In this document: positions 35,227 to 44,230 of the stretch, in pieces
Numbering within the stretch: position 1 is the stretch's first letter
Layout of the letters: the number at the start of each line of letters is the position of its first letter
Translations under genes and position numbers: made by a program
Notes under the pieces: model-generated
The model's input: only the letters and a program-made list of their open reading frames with translations
Databases searched by the model: none
What the model was told of the DNA's origin: nothing
Virus record (IMG/VR): IMGVR_UViG_3300043409_002272
Location: 23,388-87,387 of that record
Reading direction: 5' to 3' (one strand)
Length of the DNA stretch: 64,000 nucleotides
Origin: a virus

Positions 35227-35708
35227 CTTCTCACCGCTTTCTTCATGCAAGGAACACATATAAATCCAGAGGATTCACTATCTCTAGATTTAAAAGCATA
35301 TTCCTCTGAAGTTATTTCCATAGAATTGGAACATTTTGTACAATTAACGCTTTGAAATCCAGAAGATTCATCTACTGGCCTTCTGTATTTCTTAGGTTGT
35401 AACTCTTTAGATTGCTCTTCAATAAAAGAACACTCTAAAGTTTGATCGTCTACAAATTTGTTTTGAAATACTGGCCTAGCAACTGATTCTTTTGTCTTTG
35501 CTGTAGTATTATTCGTATTCACCATGAATTTATTCAATTCAATATCGTCATTTTTAATTGTTTCAACAAGAACCTGTTTTTTTTCTTCAACTACTTTTTC
35601 TTTTTTATTGTTAAGTGCTACAACACCAGCCAAATCTTGCAATACTTCATCTACTAATACCCAATCGCTTTTTTGTATTGCTTCTTTTAATTTAGATATT
35701 ACGCTCAT
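35223..35708 (-). CDS. Hypothetical protein with C-terminal zinc knuckle
   Basis: The 161-residue protein starts at ATG 35708 with an AAAGGA site. Residues 1-60 are helical and charged, the middle looks disordered. The C-terminus has NCTKCSNSM...GFICVPCMKK: two C-x2-C pairs about 30 residues apart, a zinc ribbon. It precedes the helicase, so it may load or regulate replisome parts. No family recognised. Confidence 0.55.
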   Translation of the reverse strand: MSVISKLKEAIQKSDWVLVDEVLQDLAGVVALNNKKEKVVEEKKQVLVETIKNDDIELNKFMVNTNNTTAKTKESVARPVFQNKFVDDQTLECSFIEEQSKELQPKKYRRPVDESSGFQSVNCTKCSNSMEITSEEYAFKSRDSESSGFICVPCMKKAVRR

Positions 35709-36204
35709 TATTTTTCCTTTTATTGTAAGAAAGATTAGAAAATGTATCAGAAACCTTCTCTACTCTTATAGGTAAATATTCTGTCCTGTCTATCCTTGCT
35801 TGTATCTTTACTGCAAGCATTTTTACTTTTTGTGCATAGTCATCATCTTTGACTGATAATGCCATTCTTTCATCTGGAGAAAAGTATCTATAGTCTGTAA
35901 GCTTAGAAGAAATAGCCTTTAGAATCTTCTCGTTGCACCATCTTAATTTTGCTTTTTCTCTGTTAAGCACTCTAGATAAGTGAAAAGAAAAACTATTTAA
36001 TAGAACACACGCTTCTGCACAATCTTCAGAAGACATTTTTTTTAATTCTTCTTGAGAAAGATATAAGTATTTTATACAAGTAAATTCTAAATCTTTAGGG
36101 ATTGAGGATAACCCTATTGAATTTTCATAGCTATCTAAAAGAGAATCAAATTTTTCCTCTTCACTAACCTTCAATTCTTTTTCGCCATTGTTGTTCTGAT
36201 TCAT
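35692..36204 (-). CDS. Hypothetical helical protein, possible recombination mediator
   Basis: The 170-residue protein starts at ATG 36204. It is predicted all-helical (AEACVLLNSFSFHLSRVLNREKAKLRWCNEKILKAI, read as two helices) with a conserved-looking KVKMLAVKIQARIDRTEYLPIRVEKVSDTFSNL C-terminal helix pair. Size, helicity and position near recA, ssb and dnaB would suit a UvsY-like loader, but sequence similarity to UvsY is not evident. The 5' end overlaps the nuclease gene by 41 bases. Confidence 0.5.
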   Translation of the reverse strand: MNQNNNGEKELKVSEEEKFDSLLDSYENSIGLSSIPKDLEFTCIKYLYLSQEELKKMSSEDCAEACVLLNSFSFHLSRVLNREKAKLRWCNEKILKAISSKLTDYRYFSPDERMALSVKDDDYAQKVKMLAVKIQARIDRTEYLPIRVEKVSDTFSNLSYNKRKNNERNI

Positions 36205-36562
36205 TGAATGGTAACTCTATAAGGTAAATGTTATTTTTTTCACACCACTCTATTTTATTCTTATCATTTTTTTTGGAATGATAAAAGTTTAACATCGTAT
36301 TATGAAAAAACGGTATAAATTTGTAGTGTTGTTCTCCATGAACTTCAATTATTGTTTTTCTCAATGGCAACCAAAAATCTGCTGCTAAACCTCCAGAACC
36401 TGGCAAAGTTGCTTCTTCTAAGATTCTGTCCATTGGATACATTGCTTTAAGTATAGATCTAGCTAATAAATGCAATGAAGATCTAGGTTTAGAATCATCA
36501 TGATCTGGAACATTACCAGAAGTCCAAGAGTAAGTTTTACCATCAAGTCCTATTACTTTCAC
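36164..36562 (-). CDS. Putative small PD-(D/E)XK / Vsr-like nuclease
   Basis: The 132-residue protein starts at GTG 36562, overlapping the recA stop as GTGA, so it is translationally coupled. The fold motif ADFWLPLRKTIIEVHGEQHY...KIEWCEKNNIYLIELP contains D, E-V-H-G-x-Q-H and a lysine strand, the pattern of Vsr/EDxHD-type nucleases. It could be a small repair or homing nuclease. It differs from the longer 14890-15654 nuclease in having no HTH region. Confidence 0.55.
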   Translation of the reverse strand: MKVIGLDGKTYSWTSGNVPDHDDSKPRSSLHLLARSILKAMYPMDRILEEATLPGSGGLAADFWLPLRKTIIEVHGEQHYKFIPFFHNTMLNFYHSKKNDKNKIEWCEKNNIYLIELPFNESEQQWRKRIEG

Positions 36563-38580
36563 GATATAATAGCCTTAATTTCTTTTTCTAATGCAGCAAT
36601 CCACTTAGGATTTTCCAACAATAATTTATACATTTTTTCTGCCCCTTGGGTTTTAACTAATTTTATAGTGGCATCATCCCAAGCTTCAGCCTTTAATAGC
36701 TTTAAATGTCTTTCCATAAAATCTAATGTCATCCAAGCACCAGCTTTGTTTATAAGTCCAAGCTGACAACCTAAGTTGATTGCCTCGTATGTATTATCTA
36801 TTCCAATACCATATCTTATATAACTATCTACTTCCATTCCTGGCGATCCCAAAGAACAAGATTCAATTAGCCAATGTACTTGCTGGCCAATCTGCTTGTC
36901 TTTTCCTTCCCCACCAACAGTCCAAGGCTTATCAGACTTTACTCTCATTTGAACATCTGCTTGGTATTGCAATGTTCTAGAACCCTTTTCTGTATAACCA
37001 CCATACATACCTTGAGATTGTGTTAAATGCATAATTGCCCAAACCATACAGTTTTGAACAGGCACTATATTTGCTGCTTGCCTACAAAATCCAGCAAAAA
37101 GCTTATTGCCAGCCCCTCTATTCTCATAGCCAATACCTTGATCCATCTCCTTCTCATCACATAGAGCAGAAACACTATCTATAATGATCAAACTTCCTGG
37201 GTGTGTATTGATAGCTTTAAAGGCCAGATTTAGGTAGTCCTTTGCTGTAAGAATCTTATCTTGAGTAGATCTATAGATTGTCATCTTATTCAAATCTAAG
37301 CCAGCTATGCCCCTTAGATTCATAGGCTTTAATCTACCCTCAATGTTTAGATAGTACACATGTCTAGAACCATTCTCTGGTTTTTGACATTGGGCAGCAA
37401 AAGATAGTGATGTAAGCGTATTATGAGTTACAACAAAATTGTCTGTTAAATACAAACCGCTTTTATCTCTAACTGAAATACAAACACTTTGTTCTCTTCT
37501 TGTTTTTACTACGGATATTATTTTTCTAGATATGTTATTTTTTACATCTTTCTTTTTAAATTTTTCCTTTTTAAATTCAAACAATTTCTTTTTGTTCTTG
37601 ATTATAATAGAACAATAATAAATAAAATTTTCTTCGTTATTTTTGTGCATAGATATTAAGCATATTCCACCTAGAGACTGAACTAATAGCCTAAAGTCTT
37701 CAGCAAATTGCTTTGATGATACTGTAAGAATTGGGGTTTCTGTTTTTGTTATATGTGCAAAGCTGAGTATTCCCTGCAATAAAGACATTCTGTTTTCTAT
37801 CGAATTATATAAATAGTTTGGAGGTATAAATTTTTGAGATGTTTTTCTTCCTAAAAGACCTAATTCTCTTAATTCACTATGCACATTTATTGTTAATTGA
37901 CTTTCTTCTTTTGTGTAAGATACTCCAGTTCCATTCATTAAATCGCAAATGCGATTAAGTAGATTTTCGTTTTCAATTAGTGCAGTAATTTTTTTGTTAA
38001 AAAATCCAACAGTAAGTAAAGCACCAAATACAAATGGATTTATTGGAACTTTAATTGAATTAAACTTTACTGGTGCTGTTATTGGTATTGAATATTTAGC
38101 TTTAGTGCTTTTTCCTATGTGTATTTTGCTCATGAAATCTTTTAACATTACAGTTTTATAAGATTTTTGTTCTCTAGTTTTTATATTCCACAGATGATTT
38201 TCGCCACATTCCGCTGTTGAACCATCTGAAAATGTTACTGTATAAACATCTTTTACTCCTTGTGGGTAAATACCACAAACCATAGATGTCGTTCCATTTG
38301 GACAACAAATTGTTTCTCCATATGTAATATCTCCAATTCTTCTTGGTCCATTAGCCGTATAAACTATGGCAGAGATGGGTTGTTCTTTACCGCTTTTTGG
38401 GTGTCCAGAGCATGTGATCCAAGAACCTTCTGGTATTCCACCATGCAAACCCAAGTTTAATGCTGGAGATAAGGGTATTACATGTTTTTCCTCGTCTAAT
38501 AAATCGTTAGCATTTATAGCAACACCTTTGCCATATTGTTTATCTACTTCTTTTAGAATTTTTTCAAGATTGTCACTCAT
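36559..38580 (-). CDS. recA: RecA-like recombinase interrupted by an intein
   Basis: The 673-residue precursor starts at ATG 38580 with a TAAAGGAAC site. Extein residues 1-65 end in SGHPKSGK, and residues 388-673 resume with TLTSLSFAAQ, so joined they restore a Walker A motif GHPKSGKT. The C-extein has SLIIIDSVSALCDEKEMDQ (Walker B) and a VWAIMHLTQSQG strand with the L2-type loop after it. The mature protein would be 351 residues, normal for RecA. Without splicing the P-loop is broken and the protein should be inactive, so splicing controls recombination activity. Confidence 0.9.
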   Translation of the reverse strand: MSDNLEKILKEVDKQYGKGVAINANDLLDEEKHVIPLSPALNLGLHGGIPEGSWITCSGHPKSGKEQPISAIVYTANGPRRIGDITYGETICCPNGTTSMVCGIYPQGVKDVYTVTFSDGSTAECGENHLWNIKTREQKSYKTVMLKDFMSKIHIGKSTKAKYSIPITAPVKFNSIKVPINPFVFGALLTVGFFNKKITALIENENLLNRICDLMNGTGVSYTKEESQLTINVHSELRELGLLGRKTSQKFIPPNYLYNSIENRMSLLQGILSFAHITKTETPILTVSSKQFAEDFRLLVQSLGGICLISMHKNNEENFIYYCSIIIKNKKKLFEFKKEKFKKKDVKNNISRKIISVVKTRREQSVCISVRDKSGLYLTDNFVVTHNTLTSLSFAAQCQKPENGSRHVYYLNIEGRLKPMNLRGIAGLDLNKMTIYRSTQDKILTAKDYLNLAFKAINTHPGSLIIIDSVSALCDEKEMDQGIGYENRGAGNKLFAGFCRQAANIVPVQNCMVWAIMHLTQSQGMYGGYTEKGSRTLQYQADVQMRVKSDKPWTVGGEGKDKQIGQQVHWLIESCSLGSPGMEVDSYIRYGIGIDNTYEAINLGCQLGLINKAGAWMTLDFMERHLKLLKAEAWDDATIKLVKTQGAEKMYKLLLENPKWIAALEKEIKAIIS
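37420..38385 (-). other. Class 3 intein (322 aa) inside the RecA P-loop
   Basis: The insert runs from E66 to N387 of the precursor. Block A-like start QPISAIVYTANGPRRIGDI, block B DVYTVTFSDGSTAEC..NHLW, block F VCISVRDKSGLYLTDNF, block G VVTHN followed by Thr. It lacks the N-terminal Cys/Ser of class 1 inteins and has the class 3 triad: W131 (block B), C367 (block F) and T385 (block G). The central region has two remnants of LAGLIDADG helices (GALLTVGFF at 186-194 and LLQGILSFAHIT at 267-278) that lack the catalytic acidic residues. Splicing should work but homing is probably lost. Confidence 0.88.
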
Positions 38581-39004
38581 TGTCTAGTTCCTTTATTCTT
38601 TTAATTAAAGATTTAGATTGCTGAAAGGTTTTTCTAATTGGAAGTTCTACAGCTTCTTTTGATTCAGTCAAGCTTGAAATTTCTTTAAAGTTTTTTTCTT
38701 CTAAAAGAATCAACTTCTTAAGCCAAGGAGCACCCAATGAAAATATTTTTTTACCTTCTTTTGATTTGAGTGCCTTAGACACAACTGCTGCATCATGATC
38801 TTTTAGTATTGTGTTGGCTAAATTTAATTGTTTGAAAAATTCCTTTTTCCATCTTGGTTTGTTCCAAAACTTAATAGGTAATTCTTCTAGGTTTTCTTTG
38901 GCTGTTCTTTCGCACATAACTTCAGCTAAGAATTGTGCTGGAGTAATCCAACCACCACCATGTCTGGATTCGTATTTGCTATCATCACTTCGTTGTTTTG
39001 CCAT
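38573..39004 (-). CDS. Hypothetical protein upstream of recA
   Basis: The 143-residue protein starts at ATG 39004; its stop overlaps the recA start by eight bases. Basic and helical, with GGGWITPAQFLAEVMCERTAKE near residue 17 and WKKEFFKQLNLANTILKDHD near 50. No metal or nucleotide motif. The tight coupling to recA suggests a recombination or replication role; family not recognised. Confidence 0.55.
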   Translation of the reverse strand: MAKQRSDDSKYESRHGGGWITPAQFLAEVMCERTAKENLEELPIKFWNKPRWKKEFFKQLNLANTILKDHDAAVVSKALKSKEGKKIFSLGAPWLKKLILLEEKNFKEISSLTESKEAVELPIRKTFQQSKSLIKRIKELDNE

Positions 39005-39006
39005 AA

Positions 39007-39423
39007 TTAATCATTCATTATTACTGGATCTATAGAAAGATTTTCTAAGATCCTATCTTCTTCATTTATTACAATTAACTCAGGAACTTTTATACTCTTT
39101 ATTCGTGCAATATTGCCAACTATTTCGCCAGAAACAAAAAGATTTATGGAATAGTCGGATGACAACTGTCCAATAACCCCATTTGAAAAATAATAACCTT
39201 GTGAGTTTTCTGGAAAAGGTTCAAAAAAATTAGATCTAAACTGAAAGTAAAGCTTTGTAATCTTTAATCCAGTAGTAATTATGTGTTTTTTTAATCTAAT
39301 CCAAGCAGAGTTTATTTCTAAATTTGGCCTATCATCATCTTGATAAACTTTTGTACCATCAGATAGTACAGCTATCCATCTAGGCTTTTCAAAAATAAAA
39401 TCGTCTTCTTTAGTGCAAATCAT
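39007..39423 (-). CDS. Hypothetical protein
   Basis: The 138-residue protein starts at ATG 39423, overlapping the preceding stop as ATGA. It looks beta-rich: WIAVLSDGTKVYQDDDRP, ITKLYFQFRSNFFEPFP, GYYFSNGVIGQL. No catalytic or metal motif seen. It is part of the chain of small genes leading into recA. Confidence 0.5.
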   Translation of the reverse strand: MICTKEDDFIFEKPRWIAVLSDGTKVYQDDDRPNLEINSAWIRLKKHIITTGLKITKLYFQFRSNFFEPFPENSQGYYFSNGVIGQLSSDYSINLFVSGEIVGNIARIKSIKVPELIVINEEDRILENLSIDPVIMND

Positions 39424-39707
39424 ATTTTATGCCTTGTATTCTTATATCTATCTAAGAATTCATGGTTAATATTATCTTTTTTAGCACTCATATCATCTGC
39501 AACGCCTTGTTTTTCAGTCATAGAAACTGTTCCACTATGAATTTGAAATGCATTCGATGCTTTAGTTTTTGAAGAATCATACAGTTCTTTAATATCTTCA
39601 ATCTTAGCACCAACCTTTTCTGCTATAGATTCAATTGTTTGTAAGTGTGAGTTTGATTTTATATAAAACTCTTTAACTTCGTCAATAACAAATTTCTTGT
39701 TTTTCAT
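39420..39707 (-). CDS. Small HTH-like hypothetical protein
   Basis: The 95-residue protein starts at ATG 39707 with a TAGGAGTGCC site. Residues 20-45 (QTIESIAEKVGAKIEDIKELYDSS) could form a helix-turn-helix. A disordered-looking, polar C-terminus follows. Possibly DNA binding; no family recognised. Confidence 0.5.
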   Translation of the reverse strand: MKNKKFVIDEVKEFYIKSNSHLQTIESIAEKVGAKIEDIKELYDSSKTKASNAFQIHSGTVSMTEKQGVADDMSAKKDNINHEFLDRYKNTRHKI

Positions 39708-40048
39708 GCTATGGCACTCCTATCTGCATTTCTGATGAAAGATGTTTTTTTTGTTGTAAGATATGAAATATAATGATTAAAACATTCTTCACTAACTTTT
39801 CTGTAATGATATTTGTTTTTACCAGTATAGTTGTCAAACCTTCTTAACTCTTCAACAAGGTCTGTTTCGGGATCAAATAATTTGCTTGGGCTAAAAGATG
39901 AAAGACACATCTTAACCCAATATGAATAGGTATTATTGATTATATCTAATGATTTTTTAGCCAAACAAAAAGATTCGTTAGGGTCTATATCGTTTGCATC
40001 TTTATCATATCCATATGATTTTATTTCTGGATCATCATAAATTTCCAT
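39704..40048 (-). CDS. Hypothetical protein
   Basis: The 114-residue protein starts at ATG 40048, overlapping the upstream stop as TAATG, with a TAGGAG site. Acidic N-terminus, helical middle (AKKSLDIINNTYSYWVKMCL), and a HYRKVSEECFNHYISYLTTKK helix. No motif recognised. It overlaps the next gene by four bases. Confidence 0.5.
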   Translation of the reverse strand: MEIYDDPEIKSYGYDKDANDIDPNESFCLAKKSLDIINNTYSYWVKMCLSSFSPSKLFDPETDLVEELRRFDNYTGKNKYHYRKVSEECFNHYISYLTTKKTSFIRNADRSAIA

Positions 40049-40398
40049 TATTTTCTCCTAGATGTTTTAAATAAAATATTATCTTCATCAATTACAATAT
40101 CATCTAAATTTGTAATTTCAGTATAAAGTTCTGAATTTTCTTTGTTTTCAACAATAAATCCAGCAGCACGAAATATTCCTTTTATTTCTGTAACAAAACT
40201 TTTGTCGTTACAATAACAACATTCTGCTACACACTTCCAAATAAATGGTGTTCCGTCACTTTTTTTTTCGTTTGGCTTTACGATCAAAACATCTACTAAT
40301 GGCTTATTGCAATTACTACACTTTATAATTACATGCCCCCCATCTATTAAACCTTCTTTTGGTTTTTCTTTTTCGTCTTCTTGTTTTAACTTGCTCAT
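40048..40398 (-). CDS. Zinc-binding hypothetical protein
   Basis: The 116-residue protein starts at ATG 40398 with AAGGAG. KCSNCNKPL and KCVAECCYCNDKS give two cysteine pairs about 30 residues apart, a zinc ribbon. An acidic C-terminal half follows. Likely nucleic-acid or protein binding; the family is unknown. It is one of several small zinc proteins in this stretch. Confidence 0.55.
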   Translation of the reverse strand: MSKLKQEDEKEKPKEGLIDGGHVIIKCSNCNKPLVDVLIVKPNEKKSDGTPFIWKCVAECCYCNDKSFVTEIKGIFRAAGFIVENKENSELYTEITNLDDIVIDEDNILFKTSRRK

Positions 40399-40760
40399 TT
40401 TTTTTCTCCTTTGTCTATATATTTCCTAATATTCTTGATCTTATCAACATTTAATATTTTGTCTTGCTTTTCAAGACCTTTTATTTTTCCAGATCTCCAC
40501 CAAGGAAGCTTATTGTCTGCTTCTTCTTTTTCCTTTGCAATCTTTTCTTTTATTTTTCCTCCTTCTCTTTTAAAATTTTGATCGCTTATTTGACCCAATG
40601 TTTCTCCACCTTTGACATAACTAATTATTCCACCAGAAAATACTTGAATTAATTTATTTTTTTTGCAAGTTGGACATTTTTCTAAATGCCCTTGTGCAAA
40701 AGTACGAAATTCTTCTGTTGAGTTGTTGCAATTTTCACATATGTATTCATAGGTTGGCAT
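40395..40760 (-). CDS. FmdB-like zinc-ribbon protein
   Basis: A 121-residue protein. I chose ATG 40760 (MPTYEYICENC), the usual FmdB start; a longer frame to 40811 overlaps the upstream gene. The ribbon is YICENCNN...FAQGHLEKCPTCKKN. The rest is a charged, probably helical tail (IKEKIAKEKEEADN). FmdB-like proteins are often proposed regulators. The ribosome site is weak, so coupling to the upstream gene is likely. Confidence 0.7.
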   Translation of the reverse strand: MPTYEYICENCNNSTEEFRTFAQGHLEKCPTCKKNKLIQVFSGGIISYVKGGETLGQISDQNFKREGGKIKEKIAKEKEEADNKLPWWRSGKIKGLEKQDKILNVDKIKNIRKYIDKGEKK

Positions 40761-40761
40761 A

Positions 40762-41004
40762 TCAAAAACCACTTTCTTCTTCGTCATCTTCATCTTCATG
40801 CAAATCAACACAATACTTCATTTTCCAAGAATCATGAGTAAACTCAAGTGCTTCTGGTGGAAAACCATCACGCATAACATTTGCATCTAAGTCAAAATAA
40901 GCAACTAAAATTTCACCAGTTTCTTTATTTGTATTAACAACAGTCATTGGCATACTTCCAGATTTTAAAGAAACAACATCACCATTTTGAAATGACTCAT
41001 TCAT
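40762..41004 (-). CDS. DUF2158 / YodC-like small protein
   Basis: An 80-residue protein. ATG 41004 follows AGGGGTAATC. The N-terminus FQNGDVVSLKSGSMPMTV fits the YodC-like DUF2158 pattern (GDVVxLKSGGPxMTV), followed by a beta barrel-like stretch and a very acidic tail (DLHEDEDDEEESGF). Function unknown. The 5' end overlaps the glycosyltransferase gene by eight bases. Confidence 0.65.
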   Translation of the reverse strand: MNESFQNGDVVSLKSGSMPMTVVNTNKETGEILVAYFDLDANVMRDGFPPEALEFTHDSWKMKYCVDLHEDEDDEEESGF

Positions 41005-41866
41005 GATTACCCCTATATATATTAGTGCATTGTTGATATAGATAGTCATCAGACATTGGCATTAATTTTATCTTTTCGAGATTATTATTTATTGCATCCA
41101 TTTTGCTATTATACAATTCCTCATTTAAAGTACCAACATCAAATCCTCCTTGGTATTGTATTATTCCCTTTTCATCAAAAAAACTTCCTATTTCTGAACT
41201 TCCTAAATATATTGGTACAGTTCCATATGCAAAACAATCGGTTAACAATTCAGCAAAAAAATAAGAATTAAAATTATTTTGTATTACTATAGAAAACATG
41301 TAGTCTTTTAATGCGTTTTCTTTTCTGTAAAAGTTATCGTATTTTTCTCCAGTATACGGAGAATTAAAAGCACCACCATAAATATCAACTTTATCTTTAT
41401 ATATTTCAGCAACAGCATGTCTATATAGATGTTCTTTGCAAGATTTTTTATTAGAACAAATCATTGAGCACTTTTTTGTTTTGGGGTAAATGCCCCAAAG
41501 TTCTCTTGGTGTCCAAGGTATGTTGCTGCAAGAATAAGCAAATTTAAACCTTGAATCTAATGATAAGAGATACTTATCAGATGTGAATATAAAGTCTAAG
41601 GAAGAGAATATATGTTTGTAATTGTATTTTATGTGTTCGTAGAGATTTCCATAAATAGTAGTAGATTCACATAACCAGCCAACTCTGAGTACAGATGGTT
41701 TTTTTGGAATAGAAAATGATTCTTGCATTATAGAATAGTCTATAAAGACTTCTATATCTGAATCTTCTTTTGTCCAATCAAATAATGTTGGCTTAATATT
41801 TGAGCAGCTTGAATACTCAGTATTGAATGGAGCACCAAATACCTTAAGCGTTCCTCTTTTTGGCAT
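40997..41866 (-). CDS. GT10 (fucosyltransferase)-like glycosyltransferase
   Basis: The 289-residue protein starts at ATG 41866 with an AAGGAAAA site. The C-terminal half fits GT10: KCSMICSNKKSCKEHLYRHAV, KVDIYGGAF, YMFSIVIQNNFNSYFFAELLTDCFAYGTVPIYLGSSEIGSFF (read as successive short segments), the donor-binding region of alpha-1,3-fucosyltransferases. The acceptor half is divergent. It probably adds fucose or a similar sugar to a glycan. It lies between ribonucleotide reductase and small zinc genes. Confidence 0.75.
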   Translation of the reverse strand: MPKRGTLKVFGAPFNTEYSSCSNIKPTLFDWTKEDSDIEVFIDYSIMQESFSIPKKPSVLRVGWLCESTTIYGNLYEHIKYNYKHIFSSLDFIFTSDKYLLSLDSRFKFAYSCSNIPWTPRELWGIYPKTKKCSMICSNKKSCKEHLYRHAVAEIYKDKVDIYGGAFNSPYTGEKYDNFYRKENALKDYMFSIVIQNNFNSYFFAELLTDCFAYGTVPIYLGSSEIGSFFDEKGIIQYQGGFDVGTLNEELYNSKMDAINNNLEKIKLMPMSDDYLYQQCTNIYRGNHE

Positions 41867-41938
41867 TTTTCCTTTTTTCCTTTTTCAATTTCTTAATCCT
41901 GCAAGAACACCTTTTTGATCTTTTCAAACTGGTTCTTA

Positions 41939-44230
41939 TCATACTAAACACGCACCGCCAGCACAAGCTAGTTCGCCTTGTATATTTATTGTAGATTTTT
42001 CTTCCAACACATTTAAATAATTTACTTCTGAATAACTATCTATAAGTTTATTCCATAAGTCTAAATTGTAAGCATCTTTAAGTGCATAAGTGGCATACTT
42101 TGTATTGGAACTAAAACACTGATCAGAATATGTTTTAATTAATTTTTTCCACTCTTCTTGTTTTTCGTCTTTTGGTTCAAAATAACCAAGAACACAAGAA
42201 CACGCATCCCATAAAGAGTTAAAGTTATACTCAGAAAATTTTGGATAAATTTTATAAGCAGTAGATGTAGCTTCAAAACCCCAATTTTTTATTTGTTCTT
42301 CAATTGAATAAACTGCTGTGAATGGAGCTTGATTATAATCTTTATCTCCAGTAGCAGCTATAAGTGATATTCCAGCAAGATCTGCACGATGATCATAAAT
42401 GTAGTCTTTTACTTTATCCCATTCATTATCTTGAACATGTATTGTATTAGATACATTATGATTTAGTTCTTTTCTAATGCAAAGCTCTGGATTTTTACCA
42501 GACACTACCCAATTCTTATAGGTAGATACAACATTATCTAACATAGATATAGCATCTATTTCTTCCTTAAGCACTGTTCCCTTTTGGGTTTGCACACAAA
42601 ACCTTATGCAGTCATCTGTTTTATTTGATGACCATACAGACTCTTCACAAGCTTGAGGATTAATGCTTTTAAAATACTGATAAGGAGATTCAAGCTGATT
42701 AGCTTGGACAATACGGAAGTACCTACCACTATGATCTGGATGAATACCTGATGTCGAACCTAATAGAGCAGCAGAATTGCCTTCTGGTTTGACACAAGTT
42801 GTTCTAGCAGCAGGGTTTATGTTTAAAACAGATGCATACTTTTTATTTGTATTCTTCACTATTTCAGCACCTTTCTGCTGAATTTCTGGATTTAATAGTA
42901 TTTTTGGGTGATGCTGCATACCATTAATTGAAACGCCCAATAATGCCTCTTTACGAGCGATAAGTTCTGTAACATGACCCAAGTATGGGAAATTGGTAAA
43001 AGATGCTTGCAATGTGCCAATAAAGGCAGCAGCAGCACATCTTTCATAGAAGTCTTCTTCTGATGTTATTGTTTTTCCATTAATGGTTGATAAATTGCAA
43101 AATCCCCAACCAGAAAGACCAACTTCGTCTTCTGGCATATCGTCTTTGCAGGACTCTTTTGTTGTTATTGGTCCTTCATATAATGACAAAGCTTCGGCCA
43201 GTTCTGGACTACCCTTTTTATAAAAGTGCCTAGTTATCCATGAAATCTCACAACATGGATTGCATAAGACATCATAATAATCAGCAAAGAAGAATCCAGG
43301 TTCGCCAAACTCTTTTGTTGCCTTGAAGAGATTTTCAAATACTTCTTTGGAGGTATCTTTCCTGTGGAGTAATGCAGAGATGTTTGCTCTAGCCCTTTGT
43401 GGATTAGTAAAGTACCAATCGCCAGTTTTTGCATTAATCATCAATTCATCATCAGCAGAGAATAGAGCTATGGTTGCAGACCTACGAACACCGCCAGAGA
43501 TAACAGCATCAGCAGCGTACATAACTATATCAAATGCATCTATTGTTCGTAATTCTGTCTGCCCATTTGCAGTACATCTATTTAGTAAATCCCTAGTGTT
43601 TTCTAAAGCTTTTTCTAGTGGTTCATAGCCTGGAGCATTACCTATACCACAACCCAAAGGAGAACCCTTTTCTCTTATGTCTACATAACTAAATCCAACT
43701 TCAATATCTTTGTATTTTTCAAATTCTTTTATTGGGGTTTCAAAGTATGAAGAAAGAAGAACGCCAAGAGCATCTGCCCAACCTTCAATCGAATCTTCAA
43801 CTCTATGAATAAGATGTTGATAGCAACATGTCTCTGGATCTAATCTAGTGGATGAAAACTTTGGTAATAACTCGACATGATGTTTTTGTACACTAAACCC
43901 AGTTCCAGACCCACACAGCAATAAGTAAAAACACTCTTGAAAAAACTTCAATCTATCGCAATAACTAGCAGAACAATTGAATATCCTTGCATTATGCTTA
44001 AGGATTGGCTTACCGCCAAACTGCAATGCTCTTTGTGAACCTAATATTTTTTGATTTTTAATCATCCCATAATATTTTTCAATATCTTTATGCAAGGAAG
44101 GATTAACTTCAATCATCATGTCTTTTATTCTATCTACGCTTTCATCCCAAGTTTCTCGTCTTTTTTCAGACTCTATCCATCTAGCGTACTTAGAAACAGC
44201 CGTATATTTTTGCAATTCTTTAATAGACAT
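41939..44230 (-). CDS. nrdJ: Adenosylcobalamin-dependent (class II) ribonucleotide reductase
   Basis: The 763-residue protein starts at ATG 44230. Its length and motifs fit monomeric class II reductases that reduce ribonucleoside triphosphates: RIFNCSASYC (C86), LCGSGTGFSVQ, GFCNLSTING (C378, near the thiyl site), EGNSAALLGSTSG, and a C-terminal C756-x4-C761 pair that would re-reduce the active site. No partner subunit or radical activase is needed. It requires adenosylcobalamin; a PduO-type adenosyltransferase is encoded at 57921-58433. A long structured leader precedes it. Confidence 0.93.
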   Translation of the reverse strand: MSIKELQKYTAVSKYARWIESEKRRETWDESVDRIKDMMIEVNPSLHKDIEKYYGMIKNQKILGSQRALQFGGKPILKHNARIFNCSASYCDRLKFFQECFYLLLCGSGTGFSVQKHHVELLPKFSSTRLDPETCCYQHLIHRVEDSIEGWADALGVLLSSYFETPIKEFEKYKDIEVGFSYVDIREKGSPLGCGIGNAPGYEPLEKALENTRDLLNRCTANGQTELRTIDAFDIVMYAADAVISGGVRRSATIALFSADDELMINAKTGDWYFTNPQRARANISALLHRKDTSKEVFENLFKATKEFGEPGFFFADYYDVLCNPCCEISWITRHFYKKGSPELAEALSLYEGPITTKESCKDDMPEDEVGLSGWGFCNLSTINGKTITSEEDFYERCAAAAFIGTLQASFTNFPYLGHVTELIARKEALLGVSINGMQHHPKILLNPEIQQKGAEIVKNTNKKYASVLNINPAARTTCVKPEGNSAALLGSTSGIHPDHSGRYFRIVQANQLESPYQYFKSINPQACEESVWSSNKTDDCIRFCVQTQKGTVLKEEIDAISMLDNVVSTYKNWVVSGKNPELCIRKELNHNVSNTIHVQDNEWDKVKDYIYDHRADLAGISLIAATGDKDYNQAPFTAVYSIEEQIKNWGFEATSTAYKIYPKFSEYNFNSLWDACSCVLGYFEPKDEKQEEWKKLIKTYSDQCFSSNTKYATYALKDAYNLDLWNKLIDSYSEVNYLNVLEEKSTINIQGELACAGGACLV

